The position numbers and the translations under genes were made by a program. A stretch of DNA of 64,000 nt from Heminiphilus faecis. GTDB taxonomy: Bacteria; Bacteroidota; Bacteroidia; Bacteroidales; Muribaculaceae. Each line of letters begins with the position of its first letter. The first letter of the stretch is position 1. The stretch is from the NCBI RefSeq assembly GCF_008728965.1, contig NZ_VSMC01000017.1, positions 1 to 64,000 of the forward strand, read 5' to 3'. Under the pieces are notes generated by a model that saw only the letters and a program-made list of their open reading frames with translations, made no database searches and was not told the DNA's origin. Shown here one piece after another: positions 16,040 through 24,339 of this stretch.

Positions 16040-17168
16040 ATATAGTCTGCCGGTTGTTAAGGCAGTAGATTTGATTTGGTCGAGTTTCGACAAGGAAGAA
16101 ATACGCCGGGGCTATGCGATGCTCATGCAGGAGGCGCAACAGGGCGGTGCCGATGCATTGTGCTTCATCGCCCGGTGTTTTATGGGCGAGGAGTATGTAT
16201 GGAGTGGAGCAGGCTTCGCCACTGACGATGCCAATGCGTCGATGCTGATGCAGAAAAGTGCGTTGATGGGGAGTGCCACCGGTGTGCTTTGTGCCGTGCG
16301 GAGTGGCAATTTTACTCCTGCCGTACAGCGGGGAATGCCTTTCGCTTCGTTTAAGGATGCGTTTGAAGAGATTCTTGGTCAGGCCGAGCGAGGCAATGCA
16401 TTCTGCTGCTATATGATAGGAAATGTATATTATTGGGGTGACTATCTGCTTGTTGAACCTGATCTAGCCAAGCAATTCAAAACAGAAAATAAGTATAATG
16501 CATGGGCTTATCCGATAGCTAAAGAGTGGTATGAGCGTAGCTTCAAAGGGCACATCTGTGCCGGATGGGGCAACTACTGCAACATAAAAGAATCGGGCTT
16601 GTGCGTTATAAAAAATAATGTATATGAGAGCTATTTTCGTGCGCTGGCTGAAATTTCACCTTTGATTTGCAATAACTACGGATGTTATATTAGAGGAAAG
16701 GTTGAGCCGGAAGTGGTCTTTTCCTATTATATGAAGGCTGCTCAGCGCGGCGATTTGCAGGCTATGGTAAATGCAGGCAGTTGTTATGACGAGGGATATG
16801 GTGTAGGCGAGGATACGGATATGGCTTTTCAATACTACGAAATAGCCGCCATAGGAGGTCATCCTGACGCTCAATGGCAGGTAGGATATTATTATTTCGA
16901 TGGCTGGGGCAGCATTGAGGTGGACTATGCAAAAGCCGCCCAATGGTTTGAAAAGGCCTATCGGAATCCTAAAAGCGGACGGAAAAACAAAGTGCGTTCT
17001 GTCGCTTATCTCGGCATCTGCTATCGGATGGGCTTAGGTGTGGTACAGGATGATGATGTGGCGTTGGAGTATCTTCAGGAAGCGGAAGAGGATATTGATA
17101 TGCTGTGGCATCCAATTGATTCTATGGTTCTTGATGCTTTGGGAGGAGAGAATCCGTCGACACTATGA
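16029..17168 (+). CDS. Sel1-like repeat protein
   Basis: The 379-residue protein lacks a signal peptide. Its second half contains Sel1-type helical repeats with A-x-G-x-x-x-A-x-x-x-x-G-x-x-Y spacing, such as AAQRGDLQAMVNAGSCYDEG, AAIGGHPDAQWQVGYYYFDG and SVAYLGICYRMGLGV. Degenerate repeats are visible earlier (QGGADALCFIARCFMG, RGNAFCCYMIGNVYYWG). Sel1 repeats form superhelical scaffolds for protein contacts, so an adaptor role with the overlapping upstream protein is plausible. No enzymatic motif is present. Confidence 0.8.
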   Translation: MNGKYSLPVVKAVDLIWSSFDKEEIRRGYAMLMQEAQQGGADALCFIARCFMGEEYVWSGAGFATDDANASMLMQKSALMGSATGVLCAVRSGNFTPAVQRGMPFASFKDAFEEILGQAERGNAFCCYMIGNVYYWGDYLLVEPDLAKQFKTENKYNAWAYPIAKEWYERSFKGHICAGWGNYCNIKESGLCVIKNNVYESYFRALAEISPLICNNYGCYIRGKVEPEVVFSYYMKAAQRGDLQAMVNAGSCYDEGYGVGEDTDMAFQYYEIAAIGGHPDAQWQVGYYYFDGWGSIEVDYAKAAQWFEKAYRNPKSGRKNKVRSVAYLGICYRMGLGVVQDDDVALEYLQEAEEDIDMLWHPIDSMVLDALGGENPSTL

Positions 17169-17284
17169 TTATTAAAAGTGACAGATAAGATGAAGACTCC
17201 ATTATAGAGGTATTGTGGCCCTATGGCAAAATAGCTTGGTCTTATGCTGGCTCGGATATTTTATATATTTAGGACCGGGTGTGG

Positions 17285-17872
17285 TCATTTGGTTACGCGG
17301 CGTGCTCCGATATAACGCCGGCTATAGTAAGGCTCCGTCGATTTACTCACCGTGATGCCTGAACTGCATGCCGAATGTATGAAGTCAAATGTGCAGTTGT
17401 CATAGTTGACGCTGACAACTATGCCGACATGACCGACAATCTTTCTGCTGCCGCCGCGTCCGCCGAAAAACACAAGATCGCCGGGACGTAGGTTATCGGT
17501 GTCTATCGATGTACCTTGCGTATATTGTGATCTTGACGAAGCGTTGAGCGATATGCCGAATTGTCGGTATACATAGCTTGTGAAGCCGGAGCAGTCAAAT
17601 CCTTTTGGGGTTTTACCTCCGCGGCGGTAACGTAGTCCTGTAAATTTGTGCGCGAATGTCAGCATGTCGCCGATGTATTCCGGAAGTTCGTCCTCTGCGG
17701 CAACTTTCGCCGGCGACAGCATCGGTATTTCGGGCTTCCATATATTGATGGAGGCTATGTCGCTTGACATGTCGGGAAGATTGTGTTTTAATACCGGTTG
17801 TGCGGCATAAGCAGGTGTTAGGATGCCGCTTAACCACAAGAGTCCGGTTATGATGAGTATGTATAACTTCAT
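17285..17872 (-). CDS. Secreted NlpC/P60 cysteine endopeptidase
   Basis: The 195-residue protein has a signal peptide ending near PAYA and a C-terminal NlpC/P60 (C40) domain from about residue 68. The catalytic residues are C94 in GFDCSGF, H148 in GHVGI and H166 in FIHSA. Enzymes of this type cut peptidoglycan stem peptides, usually at gamma-D-Glu-diamino acid bonds, during wall turnover. It is short, with no recognisable SH3 wall-binding domain. A good promoter lies at 17918-17950. Confidence 0.88.
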   Translation of the reverse strand: MKLYILIITGLLWLSGILTPAYAAQPVLKHNLPDMSSDIASINIWKPEIPMLSPAKVAAEDELPEYIGDMLTFAHKFTGLRYRRGGKTPKGFDCSGFTSYVYRQFGISLNASSRSQYTQGTSIDTDNLRPGDLVFFGGRGGSRKIVGHVGIVVSVNYDNCTFDFIHSACSSGITVSKSTEPYYSRRYIGARRVTK

Positions 17873-17917
17873 AAATCTTTAAAGGTACCTGAATAAGGTT
17901 ATTCCTGATGAACTATA

Positions 17918-17950
17918 CAAAGATACTCAATTGTATCGGGTTGTTACAAA
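17918..17950 (-). promoter_or_regulatory. Promoter for the NlpC/P60 gene
   Basis: On the minus strand TTTG (17950-17947) and TATCTTTG (17925-17918) form -33 and -7 elements with a 21-bp spacer. The leader is about 40 nt. Confidence 0.7.
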
Positions 17951-18023
17951 TCCGATATAAATTATTTATGTTAATTTCACATTTAGTGTATTGGACCAAC
18001 TGGTCCGACGAGTCTTATGAATC

Positions 18024-19283
18024 CTATTTTAAGGACTTTAGCGCCTCGGTCGACACCCATTTGAACATTTTGTCACTCGGTCTTATTTTTACCTCGGTCT
18101 TTATCGAGAAGCGGTCGCCTTTCACCGCCTTTTCAACTGTTTTGAGGTCTACGCGTATCTCTTCGACAGTCATTATCACCGCTCCTGTCGTTGGGCCTGT
18201 TATGACAACTTCGTCACCGACAGAGAGCTCTCCGTTCTCCATCAGAAACTCTGCTACGCCTATGTTGCTGAAATAGCGTACGCCCTTGGCAGCGTAGACT
18301 TTTGTACGTGTGGCCGATGAGCCGTACTTTGATGTCCACTCGCCCAGCCGTTGGCCGAGATAATAACCGTTCCAGAAGCCGCGGTTGAATATCTGTGAGA
18401 GACGGTTGTCCCATTCCGCCACGCGCTCCTCGGAGAAAGTACCGTCGCATATGGCGCGTAACGCTTCGTCGTAGCACTGCACCGCTATTTTTACGTATTC
18501 CGGTCCTCGCGCACGGCCTTCGATTTTGAACACTCTTACACCCGCATCTATCATTTTGTTGAGGAAGTGTATGGTCTTCAGGTCCTTGGGCGACATTATA
18601 TACTGGTTCTCGATGTCGAGTTCGTCGCCGGTTTCTTTATCGCGTACGGTATAGCCGCGTCGGCATATCTGGGTGCACGCTCCGCGGTTGGCGCTTGAGT
18701 TCATCTCATGCAGGCTGAGATAACATTTGCCCGATACGGCCATGCACAATGCTCCGTGACAGAACATCTCGATGCGCATGTGATTACCGTGTGGGCCGCG
18801 TATGTCGTCGGCAATGATGTGTTCATGAATGTCACGCACCCGGTCGAGGTCTACTTCGCGTGCGAGCACAACTACGTCGGCCCATTGCGAGTAAAACTTC
18901 ACCGCTTCGGTGTTGGTTATATTGACTTGTGTCGATATATGTACTTCGACACCGACTTTTCGGGCGTAAAGTATGGCCGCTATGTCACTCGCTATTATGG
19001 CCGTGATGCCGGCCTCATGTGCGGCATCGATTATGGAGTGACACTTGTCGATGTCATCATCAAATATTATGGTGTTGACTGTAAGGTAGGTTTTCACTTC
19101 GTGGTCGTTGCAGGTACGGGCTATGTCGCGTAAGTCATCAGGTGTGAAGTTGTTGGATGAACGTGCGCGCATATTCAGTCCCTCGATGCCGAAGTATACG
19201 GCATCGGCGCCGGCGTCGATTGCGGCGTAAAGCGACTCGTAGCTCCCTACCGGAGCCATTATCTCGAAATTAGATCTTTTCAT
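18024..19283 (-). CDS. Peptidase U32-family protein, TrhP-like tRNA hydroxylation factor
   Basis: The 419-residue protein carries the U32 signature: FEIMAPVGSYESLYAAIDAGADAVYFG at the N-terminus and a central cysteine cluster (FCHGALC, SGKCYLS, RGACTQICRR) that probably binds an iron-sulfur cluster. FKIEGRARGPEYV and a C-terminal beta-barrel region (about 335-415) agree with TrhP/YegQ, which hydroxylates U34 of tRNA using prephenate. RlhA and ubiquinone-related U32 proteins are alternatives. The -7 box at 19288-19295 lies only 4 nt from the ATG, so the mRNA may be almost leaderless. Confidence 0.85.
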   Translation of the reverse strand: MKRSNFEIMAPVGSYESLYAAIDAGADAVYFGIEGLNMRARSSNNFTPDDLRDIARTCNDHEVKTYLTVNTIIFDDDIDKCHSIIDAAHEAGITAIIASDIAAILYARKVGVEVHISTQVNITNTEAVKFYSQWADVVVLAREVDLDRVRDIHEHIIADDIRGPHGNHMRIEMFCHGALCMAVSGKCYLSLHEMNSSANRGACTQICRRGYTVRDKETGDELDIENQYIMSPKDLKTIHFLNKMIDAGVRVFKIEGRARGPEYVKIAVQCYDEALRAICDGTFSEERVAEWDNRLSQIFNRGFWNGYYLGQRLGEWTSKYGSSATRTKVYAAKGVRYFSNIGVAEFLMENGELSVGDEVVITGPTTGAVIMTVEEIRVDLKTVEKAVKGDRFSIKTEVKIRPSDKMFKWVSTEALKSLK

Positions 19284-19287
19284 GATG

Positions 19288-19295
19288 CAAATTTA
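19288..19295 (-). promoter_or_regulatory. -7 box directly upstream of the U32 start codon
   Basis: Minus-strand TAAATTTG at 19295-19288 is followed by 4 nt and then the ATG at 19283. If used, transcription would begin at or next to the start codon. Confidence 0.5.
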
Positions 19296-19365
19296 GCGTA
19301 AAAAACGCATACTGCCGTAGTGTGACATCGATAAATGCGGTAGGGAGGTTGTAATATGCCGGTTG

Positions 19366-21207
19366 TCAAAGCACTATCACGAAGCCTCCGCGGGGAAGCA
19401 GCGACAGTTTTTGAGGAACAGACGAGATTGTCGATACGGTCCACGGTGTTTCGGTATCACCGCTGTCGGTATACAATTTTCCTTTGTTAAAGCTGGCGAG
19501 GTCGATGCGGTCGACAGGTATCGTTATGTCTAGATCGCTGTCAGTGCCGTTTATGCCGGCGATAAACCATCGGTTGCCGTTTTTGCGAGCCATTACAACA
19601 TATTTACCGGGATATCCTGCGAGCAGTCTTGTGTCATCCCACACTGTGGGAAGCCCTGTCAGAAACTCTTGTACCTCCTTAGGCTGTGCGAGATAGCTCT
19701 CCGGCTTGTCGGCAAGATGCTGTACGGTCGATTCAAACAGAACGGTCAGTGCCAGCTCATGTCCGTGAGTCGTTATGTGCGGGTGCTGTGAGTCAGAGAA
19801 TGTACACGGAGTATAGTCCATAGGTCCGATGACATTGCGGGTAAACGGCAGAGTGGCGTTGTGGGCTGCTGCACGGTCGGTCAGCACCGGAGCGTTGTTG
19901 TACCATTCGGCGCCGTAGACTCCCTCGACCGAAACGAGATTCGGGTAGGTGCGTTGCCATCCTCGCGGTATTGTGGCCCCATGGAAGTTGACGAGCAGAT
20001 TATGGCGTGCAGCACATTCGAGCAGTTCGATACAATACTCCATCGTCTGCTGTGTGTCACCTGCGAAGAAGTCGATTTTCACTCCTGCTACCCCCATATC
20101 CTGAAGCATGGCAAATTCCCGTTCTCTGTCTTCCGGTTTATTCAGACGGAACAGCGGGCCGCCGGCTCCGTTTGTGGTCCATGCCGTTGATGAATTATAC
20201 CAGAGAAGCGTTTTTACATTGCGCTCTGCTGCATACTTCAACGCGTCGTTTATGTCACCTCCGTTGCCCATTATGTCCCACTCCCAGTCGATGAGCACGT
20301 AAGGCAGTTTAAGAGTCTCGGCCATGTCTATGTACTGAGTCACAAGCCGGTAGTCTTTTGATCCCCTGTTATAGGCCCAGTAAATCCATGATGCCGCTCC
20401 CGGCTTTATCCAAGATGTGTCGGCAATTCTTGATTCGGGGCTTACATCGGTTACAAGAGTGGACTCTGTTATGTCATTGAGCGAACCGAGAATAATGACA
20501 CGCCACGGTGTGTGGCCACATCGAGCCGGCGAACCCCATGATATATTATAGGCCGACGGCGTTTCCGCCGCGGTCAGTGACGATGCGCTATGGCATTTTT
20601 CTATGCCTGCTTCAGTCAGCAACGCCCAAGAGTCTTTGCCTAATTCAAACAGAGCCGGGAAGCCCCAGTGAGCATCCTGTTGGGCGTCGCCGGTCTCTTC
20701 TGGGAAAAAGCGCTCATATGATTGGTCGTACTGCTGCATCCATCGCTTGCATGACAATGGTATTTTATACTGTGTTGTCTCGCCGCATATGTTGCCGTCG
20801 CCTTCGGTCTCGTAGCGGAAGGCGACGCCGTCGTTATACAGCCGCAGTACCATAGACAGCGTGCCGTTATCCTTTTCGTCGGCAACGAGCCTGTATTCAT
20901 TATAGGTGTTAGAGCATTTGAGACGTTTGCCGCCGGTCATTTCATATTTGATATTTTGCGGGAGCGACGATGATGATACAATCCATTTGTCGACGGAAGC
21001 CGGTCTATTGTCGATTGTGGCTCCCGATGCCGATACGGTGAACAGGTTTCGTTCATTGCCATAGTGTATATCCATGTTATTTTTGTCGATAGTGACTTCT
21101 ATGGTTTTATCTGGAGACTGTATTTTTTTTACGGCAGTGGCAGTGTGCCGGCTTAAAGCCATAGCCGACAGCGACAGTAGGATGATGAGCAATCTGTGAT
21201 GATTCAT
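19366..21207 (-). CDS. Glycoside hydrolase family 97 enzyme (first of a divergent pair)
   Basis: Starting at the ATG at 21207 gives 613 residues with a typical signal peptide (MNHHRLLIILLSLSAMALS); the open frame extends 26 codons further without one. An N-terminal beta-super-sandwich (about 30-270) precedes the TIM barrel with SWIYWAYNRGSKDY, IDWEWDIMGNGGD and GVAGVKIDFFAGD. The aspartate in KIDFF corresponds, as I recall, to the nucleophile of retaining GH97 members; SusB-type inverting enzymes lack it. FHGATIPRGW and VEGVYGAEW are further family marks. It is probably a periplasmic alpha-glucosidase or alpha-galactosidase; the sugar cannot be assigned from sequence. Confidence 0.9.
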   Translation of the reverse strand: MNHHRLLIILLSLSAMALSRHTATAVKKIQSPDKTIEVTIDKNNMDIHYGNERNLFTVSASGATIDNRPASVDKWIVSSSSLPQNIKYEMTGGKRLKCSNTYNEYRLVADEKDNGTLSMVLRLYNDGVAFRYETEGDGNICGETTQYKIPLSCKRWMQQYDQSYERFFPEETGDAQQDAHWGFPALFELGKDSWALLTEAGIEKCHSASSLTAAETPSAYNISWGSPARCGHTPWRVIILGSLNDITESTLVTDVSPESRIADTSWIKPGAASWIYWAYNRGSKDYRLVTQYIDMAETLKLPYVLIDWEWDIMGNGGDINDALKYAAERNVKTLLWYNSSTAWTTNGAGGPLFRLNKPEDREREFAMLQDMGVAGVKIDFFAGDTQQTMEYCIELLECAARHNLLVNFHGATIPRGWQRTYPNLVSVEGVYGAEWYNNAPVLTDRAAAHNATLPFTRNVIGPMDYTPCTFSDSQHPHITTHGHELALTVLFESTVQHLADKPESYLAQPKEVQEFLTGLPTVWDDTRLLAGYPGKYVVMARKNGNRWFIAGINGTDSDLDITIPVDRIDLASFNKGKLYTDSGDTETPWTVSTISSVPQKLSLLPRGGFVIVL

Positions 21208-21238
21208 GTTATTGATGTTGATTGAGTGTTGAGATATG

Positions 21239-21246
21239 CAAATATA
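21239..21246 (-). promoter_or_regulatory. -7 box for the minus-strand GH97 gene
   Basis: Minus-strand TATATTTG at 21246-21239 matches the consensus and lies 31 nt before the ATG at 21207. Confidence 0.6.
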
Positions 21247-21304
21247 ATACATGTTCGGTTTAAGCCACCGTAAATTATGTAACATATTTGCTGCAGTAAG
21301 GTAT

Positions 21305-21323
21305 CGTAAAGATAAATTTTACG
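21305..21323. promoter_or_regulatory. Candidate operator dyad between the GH97 genes
   Basis: CGTAAA (21305-21310) and TTTACG (21318-21323) form an inverted repeat in the intergenic region between the divergent GH97 genes. A third CGTAAA copy lies at 21269. This may be a regulator-binding site; no regulator is adjacent. Confidence 0.35.
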
Positions 21324-21386
21324 GCAATATTTGTTACTTTCGCAATTTTATAATAAAGTTATACCTTTAATGCGGCATTATAAGAT

Positions 21387-21394
21387 TATTTTTG
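21387..21394 (+). promoter_or_regulatory. -7 box for the plus-strand GH97 gene
   Basis: TATTTTTG at 21387-21394 matches TAnnTTTG, 39 nt before the ATG at 21434. TACTTTCG at 21335-21342 is a weaker alternative. Confidence 0.5.
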
Positions 21395-21433
21395 CATATA
21401 CTATTTCTAATAACTTGAATCAATATAAAGACA

Positions 21434-23383
21434 ATGAAGAAAGTAATTTTAAGTTTAAGCGTGCTGTTGGCGTCATACGCATGGGGCGCTCCGGTCGATG
21501 TGGCTGGTCCTGATGGCAAGCTCATTGTGTCGACTGATGTAATAGGCGGCAAGCCGGTGTATTCGATAACTTATGACGGAGATGTCATAATCGAAAACTC
21601 TCCTCTCGGCTTCAAGTCCGATGTAGGAGACTTTACGCAGTACATGGCGCTTGCCGACTCCAAGCGAGGAGAGGTAAATAAGTCATACGAGCAGGACAAA
21701 ATCAAGAAAAGCCATATCGACTATAAAGCCAATACGTTGGTTAACACCTATAAAGGCGCTTTCGGTCACGAGATGTCGGTAGAATGGCAGGTGTCGGACA
21801 ATGACGTTGCTTTCCGCTACATAATTCCGAGTCAGAACGGTGGCGATACCGGGGCAATGGTCATCAATGAAGAGGCCACGGGCTATCGCTTCCCGAAAGA
21901 GACCACCGTTTTTCTTACCTCGCAGAGTGATGCCATGATAGGATGGAAGCGCACAAAGCCGAGCTATGAGGAATTTTACATATCTGATGCGCCGCTTGAC
22001 TCGCCTTCGCAGTTTGGCCACGGCTTTACTTTCCCTGCCTTGTTCCGTGTAGGCGACAAGGGCTGGGCGCTTCTTTCGGAGACCGGTGTCGACGGTTATT
22101 ATTGCGCCTCCCACCTGAGCGATTATAAGGACGGAGTATATTCAATAGCCTATCCTATGCCTGAAGAAAACAACGGCAACGGTACTGCCGCTCCCGGCAT
22201 ATCATTGCCCGGAAAGACTCCGTGGCGTACAATCACCGTGGCCGACCGTCTTGCTCCCATTGTAGAGACAACCGTACCTTGGGATGTCGTGGAGCCCCGT
22301 TACAAGACCGAAACACCCGCTCGGGCAGGACGCGGTACTTGGAGTTGGATCATATGGCAGGATGCAAGCATGAACATGGATGACCAGAAGACATTCATTG
22401 ACCTTGCCGAAGACTTGGGTTATGAAAACATACTTATAGATGCCGGCTGGGATCAGAATATAGGTTATGACCGTATGCCCGAACTTCTCGGCTATGCTCG
22501 CGAAAAAGGTATAAATCCGATACTGTGGTATTCATCGAGCGGTCCGTGGAACGATATCGTACAAAGTCCCATAAATAAAATGGACCGACCCATTGTGCGC
22601 AAAAACGAGATGAAATGGCTTCGGGACAATGGTGTACATGCTATAAAAGTCGACTTTTTCGGTGGTGACAAGCAGGAGACCATGCGTCTTTATGAAGACA
22701 TATTAAGCGATGCGGCCGACTATGGTATCGACGTCATATTCCACGGTTGTACCCTTCCCCGCGGCTGGGAGCGTATGTATCCAAACCATGTGGGCAGTGA
22801 GGCTGTCTTTGCTTCGGAAAATCTTGTGTTCGGTCAGGTATTTTGCGATCTTGAAGCTTTCCATGCCACTCTTCATCCGTTCATCCGTAATGCTGTTGCT
22901 CTTATGGAGTACGGCGGCACCATACTTAACCATCGAGTAAGCCGTGACAACAAGAGCGGCAATGTGCGTCGTACCGGCGATGTTTTCCAGCTCGCCACTG
23001 CCGTGTTGTTCCAGAATCCCGTTCAGAATTTTGCTCTGACTCCCGATAATCTTACAGGTTCTCCCGCCGAAGCCATAGAGTTTATGAAGAATGTGCCAAC
23101 GACTTGGGATGACGTTAAGCTTATCGACGGTTATCCCGGCAAATATGTAGTGCTTGCACGCCGTCATGGCGACAAGTGGTACATAGCAGGGGTCAACGCG
23201 CTTAAGGAACCTGTGAAACTTAATCTTGACCTGTCGTCGCTCGGACTTAAATCATCAGTATTGAAGATGTATGCCGATGATGCCGCCCATGACTTCAAGA
23301 TAAAGGATGTCAAGGTTAAAAACAGCACTACCGTGCCGATGGAGATTTTCCCTGACGGTGGAGTCGTTATAGTAGCCGATTAA
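21434..23383 (+). CDS. Glycoside hydrolase family 97 enzyme (second of a divergent pair)
   Basis: The 649-residue protein has a signal peptide (MKKVILSLSVLLASYAWGA) and a complete GH97 layout. This is an N-terminal sandwich, then the barrel with RGTWSWIIWQDASMNMDDQ, ENILIDAGWDQN and HAIKVDFFGGDKQETM, then a short C-terminal beta domain. KVDFF holds the aspartate expected in retaining members. It is clearly paralogous to the divergent GH97 gene but well diverged, so the two may act on different linkages or sugars. The esterase gene follows after 22 bp and is probably cotranscribed, ending at the terminator at 24273. Confidence 0.92.
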   Translation: MKKVILSLSVLLASYAWGAPVDVAGPDGKLIVSTDVIGGKPVYSITYDGDVIIENSPLGFKSDVGDFTQYMALADSKRGEVNKSYEQDKIKKSHIDYKANTLVNTYKGAFGHEMSVEWQVSDNDVAFRYIIPSQNGGDTGAMVINEEATGYRFPKETTVFLTSQSDAMIGWKRTKPSYEEFYISDAPLDSPSQFGHGFTFPALFRVGDKGWALLSETGVDGYYCASHLSDYKDGVYSIAYPMPEENNGNGTAAPGISLPGKTPWRTITVADRLAPIVETTVPWDVVEPRYKTETPARAGRGTWSWIIWQDASMNMDDQKTFIDLAEDLGYENILIDAGWDQNIGYDRMPELLGYAREKGINPILWYSSSGPWNDIVQSPINKMDRPIVRKNEMKWLRDNGVHAIKVDFFGGDKQETMRLYEDILSDAADYGIDVIFHGCTLPRGWERMYPNHVGSEAVFASENLVFGQVFCDLEAFHATLHPFIRNAVALMEYGGTILNHRVSRDNKSGNVRRTGDVFQLATAVLFQNPVQNFALTPDNLTGSPAEAIEFMKNVPTTWDDVKLIDGYPGKYVVLARRHGDKWYIAGVNALKEPVKLNLDLSSLGLKSSVLKMYADDAAHDFKIKDVKVKNSTTVPMEIFPDGGVVIVAD

Positions 23384-23405
23384 ATTTACATAAAACATAA
23401 ATATC

Positions 23406-24251
23406 ATGAATATCAGAAAAATATTGTTTGCGGCTATGCTGTGTGTTTCATTTGGTGCGATGTCGCAAAACAACCGGGTGGATCTTATGCTCTGGAATGA
23501 GAATGCTGATGCTGAACAGGCTAAGGCCGCGGCGTCATCCACTGATTTTACGCGTGATCCGGCGATAACCGTATATAAGGCCGACAAGCCTAACGGGAAG
23601 GCTATAATCATGTGTCCCGGAGGTGGTTACGGCTGGCTTGCAACAGGTCATGAAGGTCACGATATGGCCCAGTGGTTCAACGGACAGGGCATAACTTATG
23701 TGGTACTTAAGTATCGTTTGCCGCAGGGCAACCATAAAATACCGTTGGCTGATGCGGAGCAGGCCATAAGGCTTGTACGCAGTCATGCGGCAGAGTGGAA
23801 TGTGGATCCCGATAAGGTCGGCATAATGGGTGCTTCGGCCGGAGGCCATCTTGCCTCAACTCTTGCCACTCATTATTCTTCGGCTGAGACACGTCCCGAT
23901 TTTCAGATACTGTTTTATCCGGTAATAACTATGGATCCGTCTTATACTCATGGCGGCTCCAGAGCCAATCTTATCGGAGAAAATCCGTCGGCTGAGTTGC
24001 AGAACAAGTTTTGTAACGAGCTTCAGGTGACACCCGATACTCCAAAGGCTTTTATTATGCTTTCGTCAGATGACAACGCTGTGCCTGTGGCAAACAGTAT
24101 AAATTATTATACAGCGCTTGTAAATAATAAAGTACCTGCTTCGCTGCATGCTTATCCTACCGGCGGTCACGGTTGGGGTTACGGCGATGGCTTTATCTAT
24201 AAGCACCAGTGGAAAGAGGAGCTTGAAAAGTGGCTCCGTGAAGAGCTTTGA
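23406..24251 (+). CDS. Secreted alpha/beta-hydrolase, acetyl-xylan-esterase-like
   Basis: The 281-residue protein has a signal peptide ending GAMSQ and an alpha/beta-hydrolase fold. CPGGGYGWLATGHEG gives the oxyanion loop, GASAGG carries the nucleophile S144, SSDDNAVP probably the acid and GGHGWGYG the histidine. The pattern resembles bacterial acetyl-xylan esterases and the BD-FAE type that removes acetyl or feruloyl groups from plant polysaccharides. Pairing with GH97 suggests it deacetylates the same glycan so the hydrolase can act; that link is inference. Confidence 0.85.
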   Translation: MNIRKILFAAMLCVSFGAMSQNNRVDLMLWNENADAEQAKAAASSTDFTRDPAITVYKADKPNGKAIIMCPGGGYGWLATGHEGHDMAQWFNGQGITYVVLKYRLPQGNHKIPLADAEQAIRLVRSHAAEWNVDPDKVGIMGASAGGHLASTLATHYSSAETRPDFQILFYPVITMDPSYTHGGSRANLIGENPSAELQNKFCNELQVTPDTPKAFIMLSSDDNAVPVANSINYYTALVNNKVPASLHAYPTGGHGWGYGDGFIYKHQWKEELEKWLREEL

Positions 24252-24272
24252 TAACTCCCACGCATCATAAAA

Positions 24273-24314
24273 GGCCCCGGTTCATACAGTCATTCAGGCT
24301 GCTGAACCGGGGCC
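24273..24314. terminator. Strong bidirectional terminator
   Basis: GGCCCCGGTTCA (24273-24284) pairs perfectly with TGAACCGGGGCC (24303-24314) around an 18-nt loop. It sits between the convergent esterase and GH92 genes. Confidence 0.8.
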
Positions 24315-24339
24315 GTTGTTTATATACAAACAATGATTT

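Noticed and set aside
17169-17284. Small gene or terminator after the Sel1 gene
   Set aside because: No open frame with a plausible start and no convincing stem-loop were found in these 116 bp.
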